Assembly (NCBI RefSeq): GCF_900177795.1
Contig: NZ_FXWJ01000003.1
Location: 1 to 64,000, forward strand
Direction of reading: 5' to 3'
DNA from: Plantibacter elymi (nom. nud.)
GTDB taxonomy: Bacteria; Actinomycetota; Actinomycetes; Actinomycetales; Microbacteriaceae
Length of the DNA: 64,000 nucleotides
A program made the translations under genes and the position numbers. The notes under the pieces were generated by a model. That model saw only the letters and a program-made list of their open reading frames with translations, did not search any database and had not been told where the DNA came from. Of the stretch, positions 12,679-21,653 are shown one piece after another (position 1 is the stretch's first letter; each line of letters opens with the position of its first letter).

Positions 12679-13368
12679 CTACGACGACGAGGATGCCGAC
12701 GAATCCGCGCCCGGCGCCGCCCGCTCGGCGATGAGCGCGGCCTGCACCCGCGACCGGGCGTCGAGCTTCACGAGGATCCGGGACACGTGTGTGCGGGCCG
12801 TCGCCTCCGACAGCCCGAGCACGGTCGCGATCCCCGCGTTGCTCAGTCCCGCGCGCAGCTGCTCGAGGACCTCACGCTCCCGCGGTGTCAGTGTGGCCAG
12901 ACCGGGGTGCGGCGTTGCCGGCTCCGGCACGACCGGAGGTTTGGCCGCGGCGAGACGTTCGAGGACTCGGCGGGTCACCTCAGGGGCGAGCACCGCCTCG
13001 CCCGCATGCACTCGTCGGATCGCGTCGACGAGGCCGGCAGCGGAGACCGTCTTCACCAGGAAGGCGTTCGCCCCGGCCGCCAGCGCCTCGTCGACGTACC
13101 GGTCGAGCGCGAAGGTGGTGAGCATGATGATGCTCGGCGGCGGGGTGGCCGCAGCGAGGATGGCCGGGATCGCGTCGATCCCGGAGGCACGCGGCATCTG
13201 GACGTCGAGCAACACGACGTCCGGTCGATGTCGCGCGGCTTGCGCGACGACGGCCTCCCCGTCCGCCGCCTCGGCGATGACCAGGATGTCGTCCGGCTCG
13301 TCGAGCAGTGCTCCGAGACCCGCTCTGACGGCCGCGTGGTCGTCCGCGATGAGGACCGTGATGGTCAT
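12679..13368 (-). CDS. NarL/LuxR-family response regulator
   Basis: The 229-residue protein has a receiver domain (acidic pocket D9-D10, phospho-acceptor D55 in 'VVLLDVQMPR', K106 in 'FLVKT') and a C-terminal LuxR-type helix-turn-helix ('LTPREREVLEQLRAGLSNAGIA' with 'TVLGLSEATARTHVSRIL' following). Its ATG overlaps the histidine kinase stop by 4 bp, so it is the cognate partner. The serine-rich tail is unremarkable. The regulated genes are unknown; the arg cluster lies 201 bp downstream, but I see no direct link. Confidence 0.9.
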   Translation of the reverse strand: MTITVLIADDHAAVRAGLGALLDEPDDILVIAEAADGEAVVAQAARHRPDVVLLDVQMPRASGIDAIPAILAAATPPPSIIMLTTFALDRYVDEALAAGANAFLVKTVSAAGLVDAIRRVHAGEAVLAPEVTRRVLERLAAAKPPVVPEPATPHPGLATLTPREREVLEQLRAGLSNAGIATVLGLSEATARTHVSRILVKLDARSRVQAALIAERAAPGADSSASSSS

Positions 13369-14648
13369 GACGCCCCTCCTGCGGTGACGACCGCGGGAGT
13401 GGCCGGCGACACCGGGGTCGGCACGGTGAGCGCCGTCCGCCAGTCGGGACCGTCCGGCCCCGCGACGAGGTCGCCTCCGACGAGACGTGCCCGCTCGGCC
13501 AGGCCGACGAGGCCGACCCCACCGGACCCGGCGAGCACCGAAGACGCAGTCGCCGTCGGCAGCGGGTTGCTGAGCGTGACGGACAGCGCACCGGGCGGGA
13601 GCGAGACCTCGACCCGCACGGAGGCACCCGGTGCGTGCTTCGCGGTGTTCGTCAGGCCTTCGACGAGCGTGCGGAGCCCGACGATCGAGGTCTGTGCGGG
13701 GACCTCGGCGAGCGCCGCGTCGTCCGGTGCCTGTACCTCCACCTCCAGTCCGTTGGCACGGGCGACCTCGACCGCGCGGCGGACCGACTCGGCCGTGAGT
13801 CGATCTGGTGCCTGGGTCAGCTCGTCGGTCGACTGGTCACCGCGGAGCACGTCGATCATGGTGCGCATGTCGGCGAGCGCGTCGAGACTGCTGGTCCGGA
13901 CGAGCGTGAGGCTGCGCCGCAGCGCCACCGGGTCGGTGCCGTCGCGTCGTTCCAGGGCCGCCGCCGACTGCATCGCGATCGCCGAGAGGTGACCGGCGAT
14001 GACGTCGTGCAGCTCCCGGCTGAGCTCGAGCCGTTCACGGGTCACGGCGTCCTGCCGGAGCGCAGCCGCTGCCTGGGCGATCGTGTCCGCGCGCTCGCGC
14101 TGGCGTTCGGCCTCGAGACGTGGGTACCGGACCATCCTGCCGTACCAGATCGAACTCGCCAGGATGACCGGGACGATGATGAGCGAGCCGAGGACCACGC
14201 CGCGACCGAGCCGGGTGACGGCCTCGACGTCGTCGGTGAACCAGATCACCGCGAAGACACCGACCGACACGACGGCGAGCGCGGTGCAGGCGAACGCGGC
14301 GACGTCCATGACCCGGGACCGCGAGTAGAGCGCCGCCGCATAGGCGAGGTCGGACACGATGATGAGCATCCCGAGGCCGCTGCCTCCAGTGGTGAGCGCC
14401 TCGGCGAGGGCGATCAGGACGCCGACGGCCAGCGTGGTCAACGGGCGTCGGCGGCGGAGCAGGTGCACCGCCAGGATGGCCGCGAGGAAGACGAGTGTGA
14501 GGAGGAGCGGCGGTTCCGACACGGTCGCCCCCCATGGGACATGGATCCCGAGGAGGGCGAACAGGAGTCCCATGGCTGCGCACACCGTGGTGATGACCGG
14601 CTCGCGGTGTCGATCCACCCATGCGCGCGGTCCTTCGAGAGCAGCCAT
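13365..14648 (-). CDS. Membrane histidine kinase of the NarL-type pair
   Basis: Six hydrophobic segments occupy residues about 17-36, 47-63, 69-86, 92-109, 116-136 and 150-168, with little outside the membrane. A HisKA_3 dimerisation region follows with phospho-acceptor H214 in 'SRELHDVIAGHLSAIAMQ', then an ATPase domain with 'TNTAKHAPG' (N box) and 'GGVGLVGLAERARLVGG' (G box). The start at ATG 14648 gives 427 residues; GGAGG lies only one or two bases before it, so the start is not certain. This architecture suits sensing of membrane or cell-envelope state. Confidence 0.85.
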   Translation of the reverse strand: MAALEGPRAWVDRHREPVITTVCAAMGLLFALLGIHVPWGATVSEPPLLLTLVFLAAILAVHLLRRRRPLTTLAVGVLIALAEALTTGGSGLGMLIIVSDLAYAAALYSRSRVMDVAAFACTALAVVSVGVFAVIWFTDDVEAVTRLGRGVVLGSLIIVPVILASSIWYGRMVRYPRLEAERQRERADTIAQAAAALRQDAVTRERLELSRELHDVIAGHLSAIAMQSAAALERRDGTDPVALRRSLTLVRTSSLDALADMRTMIDVLRGDQSTDELTQAPDRLTAESVRRAVEVARANGLEVEVQAPDDAALAEVPAQTSIVGLRTLVEGLTNTAKHAPGASVRVEVSLPPGALSVTLSNPLPTATASSVLAGSGGVGLVGLAERARLVGGDLVAGPDGPDWRTALTVPTPVSPATPAVVTAGGAS

Positions 14649-14788
14649 GCCTCCATCACACCAGCTCGAGCCGCCCGGCGCGAGCGTCGGGGGGACGAGC
14701 CCTCGTACGCAGTTCCGCTGACCCCGTCGCCGGAGGATCAGCAGCACGGTCGATGTGGCACGGCATCACCCCGCGACACCATCGGAAC

Positions 14789-15436
14789 ATGGACAGCTTC
14801 ACTGAACTCTTCGGCACGAGCCCACTCATCTGGGCCATCCTCGGCGCGGAGGCCGCGTTCTGGATCCTCCTCTTCGGCGGGCTCGCGGTCCGTTACCTCC
14901 TCCGGCGGCGCCGGCTCAGCGCGATCATGTTGATCGGTGTACCGGTCGTGGACCTCGTCCTCCTGGTCCTGACCGCGACCGACCTCACGTCCGGCGAGGA
15001 GCCGAACGTCACGCACCTCCTCGCGACCATCTACCTGGGCTTCACCGTGGCGTTCGGCCACGCGCTCATCACGAAGGCGGACGTGTGGTTCGCACACCGG
15101 TTCGCGGGCGGTCCAGCACCGCGGCCGAAGCCGAAGTCCGGGCCAGCATACGTCCGGGCCGCCTGGTCGGAGTGGCGTCGGGTGGTCCTCGCCGTCGCGA
15201 TCGCGGTCGCCGGGCTCCTCGCGATGCAGGCCATGGTCGGCTGGACCGTCCCCGCGTCCTTCGCCCTCGCGAACGAGGACGTCATCTGGGGCATGATCAT
15301 CAAGCTCGTCGCGATCACCGGCATCTGGTTCGCCGCAGGCCCGGTGTACGCCGTCCTCTTCCGGAGCTCCGACCCCTCGCCTGACGCCACGGAGCGGGTT
15401 TCGGATTCCATTCGGACACCTCAGGGGCGCCCCTAA
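14789..15436 (+). CDS. Integral membrane protein of unknown function
   Basis: The 215-residue protein has about six hydrophobic segments (residues about 13-35, 45-60, 78-94, 126-148, 153-165 and 167-187) and a basic loop with 'PRPKPKSGP'. It is divergent from the histidine kinase, 140 bp away, and precedes the XRE-MurA gene by 36 bp. I do not recognise the family. The ATG at 14789 starts 'MDSFTELFG' directly before the first helix. Confidence 0.55.
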   Translation: MDSFTELFGTSPLIWAILGAEAAFWILLFGGLAVRYLLRRRRLSAIMLIGVPVVDLVLLVLTATDLTSGEEPNVTHLLATIYLGFTVAFGHALITKADVWFAHRFAGGPAPRPKPKSGPAYVRAAWSEWRRVVLAVAIAVAGLLAMQAMVGWTVPASFALANEDVIWGMIIKLVAITGIWFAAGPVYAVLFRSSDPSPDATERVSDSIRTPQGRP

Positions 15437-15441
15437 CGGCG

Positions 15442-15465
15442 CTCTATCTCATATCTGAGATAGAG
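15442..15465 (+). promoter_or_regulatory. Perfect inverted repeat, candidate operator of the XRE-MurA gene
   Basis: The arms CTCTATCTCA and TGAGATAGAG (10 bp each) flank a TATC spacer. The repeat ends 7 bp before the ATG at 15473 and overlaps the place of the ribosome-binding site and probably the promoter. A dyad of this size is typical for XRE-family repressors, and the adjacent gene encodes an XRE domain. Autoregulation is the simplest inference. Confidence 0.65.
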
Positions 15466-15472
15466 TGACGAC

Positions 15473-17032
15473 ATGGAAGACACGGCAACGTTTGAACGAA
15501 CGGACCCTGCGGCACCGCTCCGGCAGGTCGGAGCACTCATCCGCGGCGCCCGTCAGGGACGCAAACTCACCCAGGCCCAGCTGGCGGAACGCGTCGGCAC
15601 GAGCCAGAGCGCGATCAACCGGATCGAGCAGGGCAGTCAGAACATCAGCATCGACCTCCTGAGCCGGATCAGCACCGCGCTCGAGAGTGAGATCGTCAGT
15701 TTCGGCGAACAGAAGAAGAACTCGCACCTCCGCGTCCAGGGCGGCCGACAGCTGCACGGAACCATCGCGGTGCGTTCGAGCAAGAACGCCTCGGTCGCGC
15801 TCCTGTGCGCCGCGCTCATGAACCGCGGCCGCACCACGCTGCACGGCATCGCCCGGATCGTCGAGGTCGACCGCATCATCGACGTCCTGCGCAGCCTGGG
15901 CGTCTCCGTGGTCTGGTCGCCCGACGGCCAGGACGTCGAGATCCACGTCCCGGACGACCTCTCACTCGAGAGCATCGACGAGGACGCCGGTCGCCGGACC
16001 CGCAGTGTGCTCATGTTCCTCGGTCCGCTGCTCGGCCGCTACGACACCTTCGCCCTCCCCTACGCCGGTGGTTGCGACCTCGGGACCCGGACCGTCGAAC
16101 CGCACCTCATCGCGCTCCGGCCGTTCGGCCTGTCCATCGAGGCGACCGCCGGCTGGTACCAGGCCACCGTCGCCCCCGACGTGCCCGAGGAGCTGAGCGT
16201 CGTGCTCACCGAGCGCGGCGACACCGTGACCGAGAACGCCATCATGGCCGCCGCGGTGCGCGACGGCGTGACGACCATCCGCAACGCCAGCCCGAACTAC
16301 ATGGTGCAGGACCTCTGCTTCTACCTGGAGCTCCTCGGCATCACCATCGACGGCATCGGGAGCACGACGCTCCGGATCACCGGCCGCAGCGTCATCAACG
16401 AGGACGTGGACTACTGGCCGAGTGAGGACCCGGTGGAGGCGATGAGTCTGCTCACCGCCGGGATCGTCACCGACTCGGAGATCACCGTCACGCGCGTGCC
16501 GATCGAGTTCATGGAGATCGAGCTCGCGACGCTCGGCGAGATGGGACTGCGCTACACCCGCTCCCCCGAGTACGCGGCGGCGAACGGCCGGACCCGACTC
16601 GTCGACGTCACCGTGCACCCCTCGAAGCTGCACGCCCCGATCGACAAGATCCACCCCATGCCGTTCCCAGGGCTGAACATCGACAACCTCCCGTTCTTCG
16701 CGGTCATCGCGGCCTGCGCCGAGGGCGACACGCTCATCCACGACTGGGTGTACGAGGGCAGGGCGATCCACCTCACCGACCTGACGCGACTCGGCGCGAA
16801 CGTCCGCCTGCGCGACCCGCACCGCATCGACGTCTCCGGGCCGACGCACTGGTCAGGCGCCGAGGTGAGCTGCCCTCCCGCGCTGCGACCGGCCGTCGTC
16901 ATCCTGCTCGCCATGCTCGCCGCGAAGGGCACGAGCGTGCTCCGGAACGTGGACATCATCGCTCGCGGGTACGAGCAGCTGCAGGAGCGACTCATCACCC
17001 TGGGTGCGTCGATCGAGACCTTCCGCGACTGA
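15473..17032 (+). CDS. XRE-type DNA-binding domain fused to a MurA-like enolpyruvyl transferase
   Basis: Residues 15-76 form a Cro/CI-type helix-turn-helix ('LTQAQLAERVGTSQSAINRI'). From about residue 85 to the end (519) the protein is a complete EPSP-synthase/MurA-type transferase. Residues matching the MurA active site are kept: K104-N105 (K22 in E. coli MurA), C201 in 'GGCDLGTRTVEPH' (C115), R206 (R120), D404 in 'PFPGLNID' (D305) and R472 (R397). It could therefore transfer enolpyruvate to UDP-GlcNAc or a similar sugar, the first step of peptidoglycan precursor synthesis. The fusion suggests a transferase that also binds DNA, perhaps its own promoter palindrome. Whether it is the cell's main MurA or a paralogue cannot be told here. 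Confidence 0.85.
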   Translation: MEDTATFERTDPAAPLRQVGALIRGARQGRKLTQAQLAERVGTSQSAINRIEQGSQNISIDLLSRISTALESEIVSFGEQKKNSHLRVQGGRQLHGTIAVRSSKNASVALLCAALMNRGRTTLHGIARIVEVDRIIDVLRSLGVSVVWSPDGQDVEIHVPDDLSLESIDEDAGRRTRSVLMFLGPLLGRYDTFALPYAGGCDLGTRTVEPHLIALRPFGLSIEATAGWYQATVAPDVPEELSVVLTERGDTVTENAIMAAAVRDGVTTIRNASPNYMVQDLCFYLELLGITIDGIGSTTLRITGRSVINEDVDYWPSEDPVEAMSLLTAGIVTDSEITVTRVPIEFMEIELATLGEMGLRYTRSPEYAAANGRTRLVDVTVHPSKLHAPIDKIHPMPFPGLNIDNLPFFAVIAACAEGDTLIHDWVYEGRAIHLTDLTRLGANVRLRDPHRIDVSGPTHWSGAEVSCPPALRPAVVILLAMLAAKGTSVLRNVDIIARGYEQLQERLITLGASIETFRD

Positions 17033-17052
17033 GTCCGTCCCGTCCGACGGAC

Positions 17053-17085
17053 GCGGCCCCGCAGATCATCGATCCGCGGGGCCGC
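17053..17085. terminator. Bidirectional hairpin between the XRE-MurA gene and pheT
   Basis: The arms GCGGCCCCGC (17053-17062) and GCGGGGCCGC (17076-17085) form a perfect 10-bp stem with a 13-nt loop. It lies between two convergent genes, where a shared terminator is expected. No long T-run follows in either direction. Confidence 0.7.
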
Positions 17086-17105
17086 TGTCGTCCGGTACGA
17101 CCGGC

Positions 17106-19619
17106 TCAGTCCCGGATGCTCGCGCCGAAGCGCTCGGCCGCGACTGCCGCGCCGGCCAGCTTCGCGTCGCTCGCCTCCGCCGCGGTGAGCGTGCGGTCCG
17201 GCGCGCGGAACCGCAGGGCGAAGGTCAGGCTCTTGCCGCCCTCGGGGACGCCCGAACCGCGGTAGTCGTCGACGAGGCGGATGTGCTCGAGCAGCGAACC
17301 GGCTCCGACCCGGACGGCGTCGAGAACCTCACCGGCTGAGACCGTCGCGGGGACGAGCAGCGAGAGGTCCTGCGTCGCCGCGGGCAGGGTTCCGATGCCG
17401 ACGGCCTCGGGCAGTGCGTCGCCGAGCGCGATGATGCGATCCAGATCGAGTTCCGCGACCGCCACGACCCGCGGCAGGTTCGCCTCCTCGGCGACGGCCG
17501 GGTGCACCTCCCCCGCGTACCCCACCAGGACGTCGCCGACATGCAGCGCCGCAGTCCGTCCGGGGTGCAGCGCCTGATGGCTGCCCTGCGAGACGGTGAT
17601 GTCGACGCCGGTCGCCACCGCGACGGCCTGGACGGCCTCGAGCGCGTCGGCGATACCGGCCGCGACCGCGGGCTGGCCCGGCTGCTTCGGGACGGCGTTG
17701 CCGACCGCGAGGAAACCGAGATGACGCGGTTGGGCCGGGACGCCCGCCTCGAGCTCCTCGAGCTGGGCCTCGCTCGGCCGGGCCGCCGCCTGCGGGAGTT
17801 CGGCCTGGCCGAACGCACCATGACGGGACGGACGGAACACCGCGCCGACCTCGAAGATCGAGAGGTCGGTCAGACCACGCGAGACGTTCCGGTGGGCCAC
17901 CGCGAGGAGACCGGGCAGGATCGACGCACGGAGGAATGGGGCCTTCGCGTCCAGCGGGTTCGCGAGCTTCACAGCTGGGAACACACCAGGCTGCGGAGCG
18001 CCGAACCGGGCGTTCTCCTCGGCGGAGACGAACGGGTAGGCCAACACCTCGGTGGCGCCGCCGTAGGCGAGCGCATCGGCGACCCCACGGCGCAACCGCT
18101 GCGAGCGCGAGAGCCCGCGTCCCGGAGGCGCGACGGGGAGCACCGACGGGATGCGGTCGTACCCGAGGATCCGCGCCACCTCCTCGGCGAGGTCCTCCTT
18201 GCCGGTGATGTCGTGGCGCCAGCTCGGCGGCGTCACGAGCAGGCCGCCATCGGTCGCCTCGACGGCCGCGCCGATCTCGGCGAGCGCGGACCGTGTCTCG
18301 TCCGCCCCGAACGTGACGCCGATGAGGCCGTTGATGTAGTCGTCGGGGAGCAGGATCGGCTCGCGATCCGGCGCCGTGGTGACGGTTGAGCCGAGGTCGT
18401 CTGTCCGGCCACCGGCCAGGTCGACGAGCAGCTGCGCGACGCGACCGGCGGCCGCGACGGCGATCTGCGGATCGACACCGCGCTCGAACCGCTTCGAGGC
18501 CTCGCTCGGCAGCTTGTGGCGGCGCGCGCTCCGCGCGATGGACACCTGGTCGAAGTTCGCGGCCTCGATGAGGACGTTGCGCGTGGCATCGGTGATCTCG
18601 GTGTCGAGGCCACCCATCACGCCCGCGAGCCCGATCGGGCCCGAATCGTCGGTGATCAACAGGTCCTCGTCGTGGAGCTTCCGCTCCTGGCCGTCGAGCG
18701 TGACGAAGGTCTCGCCGGACCGCGCGCGCCGGACGACGATGCCGCCCGTGAGCTTGTCGAGGTCGTACCCGTGGATCGGCTGTCCGAGCTCGAGCATGAC
18801 GTAGTTCGTGATGTCGACGACGAGCGACAGTGAGCGGATGCCGGCGAGCTTCAACCGCGCCACCATCCACGGTGGGGTCGGCTTCGTCGGGTCGACGTCG
18901 CGCACGACGCGGGTGACGAAGACGCTCGACCCGACGCGATCGCGGATCGGCGCCGCATCCTCGATCGTGACGGGGAAGCCGTCGAGTGGTCCGGTGAAGG
19001 CTTCGGGAACGCTCGCCGCCGGGTCACGGAAGGCCGCCCCGGTCGCGTGCGAGTACTCGCGTGCGACCCCTCGGATCGAGAACGCGTACCCGCGATCGGG
19101 CGTCACGTTGAGCTCGACCGCAGCGTCGTCGAGACCGAGCAGGCTGATCGCGTCGGTGCCGACGGGTGCCTCGACCCCGATCGTCGAGAGGCGCAGGATC
19201 CCGTCGTGGTCCTCACCGAGACCGAGCTCGCGAGCCGAGGCGATCATGCCGTCCGACACGTGGCCGTAGGTCTTGCGAGCGGCGATCGGGAAGGGACCGG
19301 GCAGCACGGCGCCGGGCAGAGTGACGACCACCTGGTCGCCGACGAAGAAGTTGCCGGCGCCGCAGACGATGCCCCGCACGGCCCCCTCGGCGTCACCCTC
19401 GGCGACACGGACCTGGCACCAGCGGATGGTCTTGCCGTTGGACTGCGGCTCCTCGACGAACTCGAGGACCTCGCCGACCACGATGGGACCGGTCAGCTCG
19501 AAGCGGTGGACGTCCTCCTCCTCGAGCCCGACGCGCACGAGTGCCGCGTGGACGTCTTCGGGGGTGGTCCCCGGGGCGAGTTCGACGAACTCCCCGAGCC
19601 AGCTCAATGGAACACGCAC
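17106..19619 (-). CDS. pheT: Phenylalanyl-tRNA synthetase beta subunit
   Basis: With PheS it forms the heterotetramer that charges tRNA-Phe. The order of domains is normal: B1 ('MRVPLSWLGEFVEL'), tRNA-binding EMAP-like domain (about 40-150), B3/B4 editing region, B5, the catalytic-like core ('FLRASILPGLL') and the C-terminal ferredoxin-fold anticodon domain. The length of 837 is typical. It starts 3 bp after the pheS stop. Confidence 0.96.
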   Translation of the reverse strand: MRVPLSWLGEFVELAPGTTPEDVHAALVRVGLEEEDVHRFELTGPIVVGEVLEFVEEPQSNGKTIRWCQVRVAEGDAEGAVRGIVCGAGNFFVGDQVVVTLPGAVLPGPFPIAARKTYGHVSDGMIASARELGLGEDHDGILRLSTIGVEAPVGTDAISLLGLDDAAVELNVTPDRGYAFSIRGVAREYSHATGAAFRDPAASVPEAFTGPLDGFPVTIEDAAPIRDRVGSSVFVTRVVRDVDPTKPTPPWMVARLKLAGIRSLSLVVDITNYVMLELGQPIHGYDLDKLTGGIVVRRARSGETFVTLDGQERKLHDEDLLITDDSGPIGLAGVMGGLDTEITDATRNVLIEAANFDQVSIARSARRHKLPSEASKRFERGVDPQIAVAAAGRVAQLLVDLAGGRTDDLGSTVTTAPDREPILLPDDYINGLIGVTFGADETRSALAEIGAAVEATDGGLLVTPPSWRHDITGKEDLAEEVARILGYDRIPSVLPVAPPGRGLSRSQRLRRGVADALAYGGATEVLAYPFVSAEENARFGAPQPGVFPAVKLANPLDAKAPFLRASILPGLLAVAHRNVSRGLTDLSIFEVGAVFRPSRHGAFGQAELPQAAARPSEAQLEELEAGVPAQPRHLGFLAVGNAVPKQPGQPAVAAGIADALEAVQAVAVATGVDITVSQGSHQALHPGRTAALHVGDVLVGYAGEVHPAVAEEANLPRVVAVAELDLDRIIALGDALPEAVGIGTLPAATQDLSLLVPATVSAGEVLDAVRVGAGSLLEHIRLVDDYRGSGVPEGGKSLTFALRFRAPDRTLTAAEASDAKLAGAAVAAERFGASIRD

Positions 19620-19621
19620 GA

Positions 19622-20662
19622 CTACACCACCATCCCGAACTGCTGGGAGAAGCGGACGTCGCCCTCCACCATCTCTCGCATGTCCTGCACGCCGTCACGC
19701 AGCATCAGGCCGCGCTCGACGCCCATCCCGAAGGCGAAGCCCGAGTAGACCTCGGGGTCGATACCGGCGGACCGGAGCACGTTCGGGTTGATCATGCCGC
19801 ACCCACCCCACTCGATCCAGCGCGGTCCGTCCTTGAAGGTCGGGTGCCAGAAGTCGAGCTCGGCGCTCGGCTCGGTGAAGGGGAAGTAGCTGGGACGCAG
19901 GCGGACCTTCGCGTCGTCGCCGAAGACGCTCTTCACGAAGTGGTCGAGCGTTCCGCGCAGGTGCGCCATCGTCAGGCCTTTGTCGACGGCGAGACCCTCG
20001 AACTGCATGAAGACGGGCGTGTGCGTCGCGTCGAGCTCGTCGGTGCGGTAGACGCGCCCGGGGGCCAGCACGTAGACGGGGAGCTCGCGCTCGAGCAGCG
20101 AGCGCACCTGGACCGGCGAGGTGTGCGTCCGTAGGACGAGGTGCGACTCCAGCGGCTCCACGAAGAAGGTGTCCTGCATCGCGCGGGCCGGGTGGTCGGC
20201 GTCGAAGTTCAAGGCGTCGAAGTTGAACCACTCGCTCTCGACCTCGGGCCCCTCGGCGATCTCCCACCCCATGCCGACGAAGATGTCGGACACGCGGTCC
20301 TGGAGCAGCGTGAGGGGGTGCCGGGCACCGGGCACGCGTCGCAGCGGCACGGCGGTGACGTCGATCGCCTCGGCGGCGAGGCGTGCCTCCGTCTCGGCGG
20401 CGACGATTTCTCCCTCGCGCTCGCTCAACGCCTTCGAGACGCGCCCGCGAGCCTGACCGACCAGCTTGCCGAGCGCGGCCTTCTGGTCGTTCGGCACGCT
20501 GCGGAGCGATCCGTTGAGGGCGGCGAGCGGTGACGCTTCGCCGGCGTGGGCTGATCGGACCGCTTTCAGGGCGGCCGAGTCGGTGGCTGCGGCGATCGCT
20601 TCGAGAGCGGCGTCGACCGCGGCGTTCACCGCTGGTTCGGAGATTGGGGATGCGTCGGACAC
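19622..20662 (-). CDS. pheS: Phenylalanyl-tRNA synthetase alpha subunit
   Basis: This is the catalytic subunit. Class II motifs are visible: 'PGARHPLTLLQDRVSDIFVGMG', motif 2 around 'VYRTDELDATHTPVFMQFEG' and motif 3 'GFAFGMGVERGLMLR', the last near the C terminus. I place the start at GTG 20662 (346 residues) because TAGACT at 20671-20676 lies 8 nt before it and the protein then begins 'MSDASPISEP'. A TTG at 20671 is the alternative and would overlap that hexamer. Confidence 0.93.
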   Translation of the reverse strand: MSDASPISEPAVNAAVDAALEAIAAATDSAALKAVRSAHAGEASPLAALNGSLRSVPNDQKAALGKLVGQARGRVSKALSEREGEIVAAETEARLAAEAIDVTAVPLRRVPGARHPLTLLQDRVSDIFVGMGWEIAEGPEVESEWFNFDALNFDADHPARAMQDTFFVEPLESHLVLRTHTSPVQVRSLLERELPVYVLAPGRVYRTDELDATHTPVFMQFEGLAVDKGLTMAHLRGTLDHFVKSVFGDDAKVRLRPSYFPFTEPSAELDFWHPTFKDGPRWIEWGGCGMINPNVLRSAGIDPEVYSGFAFGMGVERGLMLRDGVQDMREMVEGDVRFSQQFGMVV

Positions 20663-20670
20663 GAGAGCCA

Positions 20671-20676
20671 AGTCTA
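20671..20676 (-). promoter_or_regulatory. -10 hexamer of pheST, leaderless type
   Basis: TAGACT lies 8 nt before the GTG start chosen for pheS, with no Shine-Dalgarno between. The -35 region is weak. Confidence 0.45.
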
Positions 20677-20696
20677 CCCAGGCGGTCGGCCCGCAT

Positions 20697-20734
20697 GGGC
20701 GACCGTCCTCGCCCCGAGGGGGACCCGGTCGCCC
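20697..20734 (-). terminator. Hairpin after gluD
   Basis: The arms GGGCGACCG (20697-20705) and CGGTCGCCC (20726-20734) pair perfectly, with a smaller CCTCG/CGAGG stem inside the loop. It lies between the end of gluD and pheS and may end the glu transcript. It has no clear T-run. Confidence 0.5.
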
Positions 20735-20753
20735 GGGATCCGTCAGGACGAGG

Positions 20754-21653
20754 TCAGATGCTCGCGCCGGACGACTGGTTCCCCGCCTGGATGCCGAGGA
20801 TCTTGGTCGTCGTGTCTTCCGTCACGGCCTGTTCCTTCGGCGTCCGTGGCGACCGTCGGGTACGCACCTCGACGATCTTCGCGACGCCCGAGAGGATCAG
20901 GCAGAGCACGATGTAGATCGAGCCCATCACGATGATCGAGGGGATGATCGGGCTGCCGTAGAGCGCCTGCGAACCGAACTGCTTCGCGAGGTAGAGGAGC
21001 TCCTGGTAGGTGATCAGGAAGCCGAGTGCCGTGTCCTTGAGGGCGACGACGAGCTGGGCGATGATGACCGGCAGCATCGCGCGGATCGCCTGCGGGAACA
21101 GGATGAGGCGCAGGACCGCGGACTTCCGCAGGCCGATGGCGTAGGCGGCCTCGCCCTGCCCCTTCGGCAACGACTCGATACCCGCTCGGAAGATCTCGGA
21201 GAACACCGCGCCGTTGTACAGCGTCAGCGCGATCGCGACCGCGACGAACGGCGTCACGAAGGTGAAGCCGAGGGGCGGCAGCCCGTAGTACATGAGCATC
21301 ATCAGGATGAGGACCGGGACAGCCCGGAAGAACTCGATGAAGATCGTGAAGGGGACATTGATGACCTTGTGGTCGGAGAGCCGGCCGATCGCCAGCACCA
21401 GTCCGAGGACGACGCTGCAGACGGCCGCGACCGCGAACGCGGACAGGGTCGCACCCGTCGCCTGGAGGATCTGCTCCCAGACGCGCGGGAAGGTGAAGAG
21501 CTTCCACTTCGAGGCGGTGAACTGTCCGGTCTCGATGAAGCGGAAGACGACGAAGGCGAGGATGCCGGCGACGACGAGCACCGTCGCCACACCGATCCAG
21601 CGATAGCGGACGATGGCCTTCGGGCCGGGGGTGTCGAACAGGACGGAGCTCAT
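20754..21653 (-). CDS. gluD: Glutamate/amino-acid ABC transporter permease GluD
   Basis: This is the second inner-membrane permease of a polar amino-acid importer. The start at ATG 21653 ('MSSVLFDTPGPK') overlaps the gluC stop (ATGA) and gives 299 residues. Several membrane helices surround the permease coupling motif 'GQGEAAYAIGLRKSAVLRLILF', which contacts the ATPase. The extended hydrophilic C-terminal tail after about residue 265 is typical of actinobacterial GluD. It is the last gene of gluABCD. Confidence 0.87.
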   Translation of the reverse strand: MSSVLFDTPGPKAIVRYRWIGVATVLVVAGILAFVVFRFIETGQFTASKWKLFTFPRVWEQILQATGATLSAFAVAAVCSVVLGLVLAIGRLSDHKVINVPFTIFIEFFRAVPVLILMMLMYYGLPPLGFTFVTPFVAVAIALTLYNGAVFSEIFRAGIESLPKGQGEAAYAIGLRKSAVLRLILFPQAIRAMLPVIIAQLVVALKDTALGFLITYQELLYLAKQFGSQALYGSPIIPSIIVMGSIYIVLCLILSGVAKIVEVRTRRSPRTPKEQAVTEDTTTKILGIQAGNQSSGASI

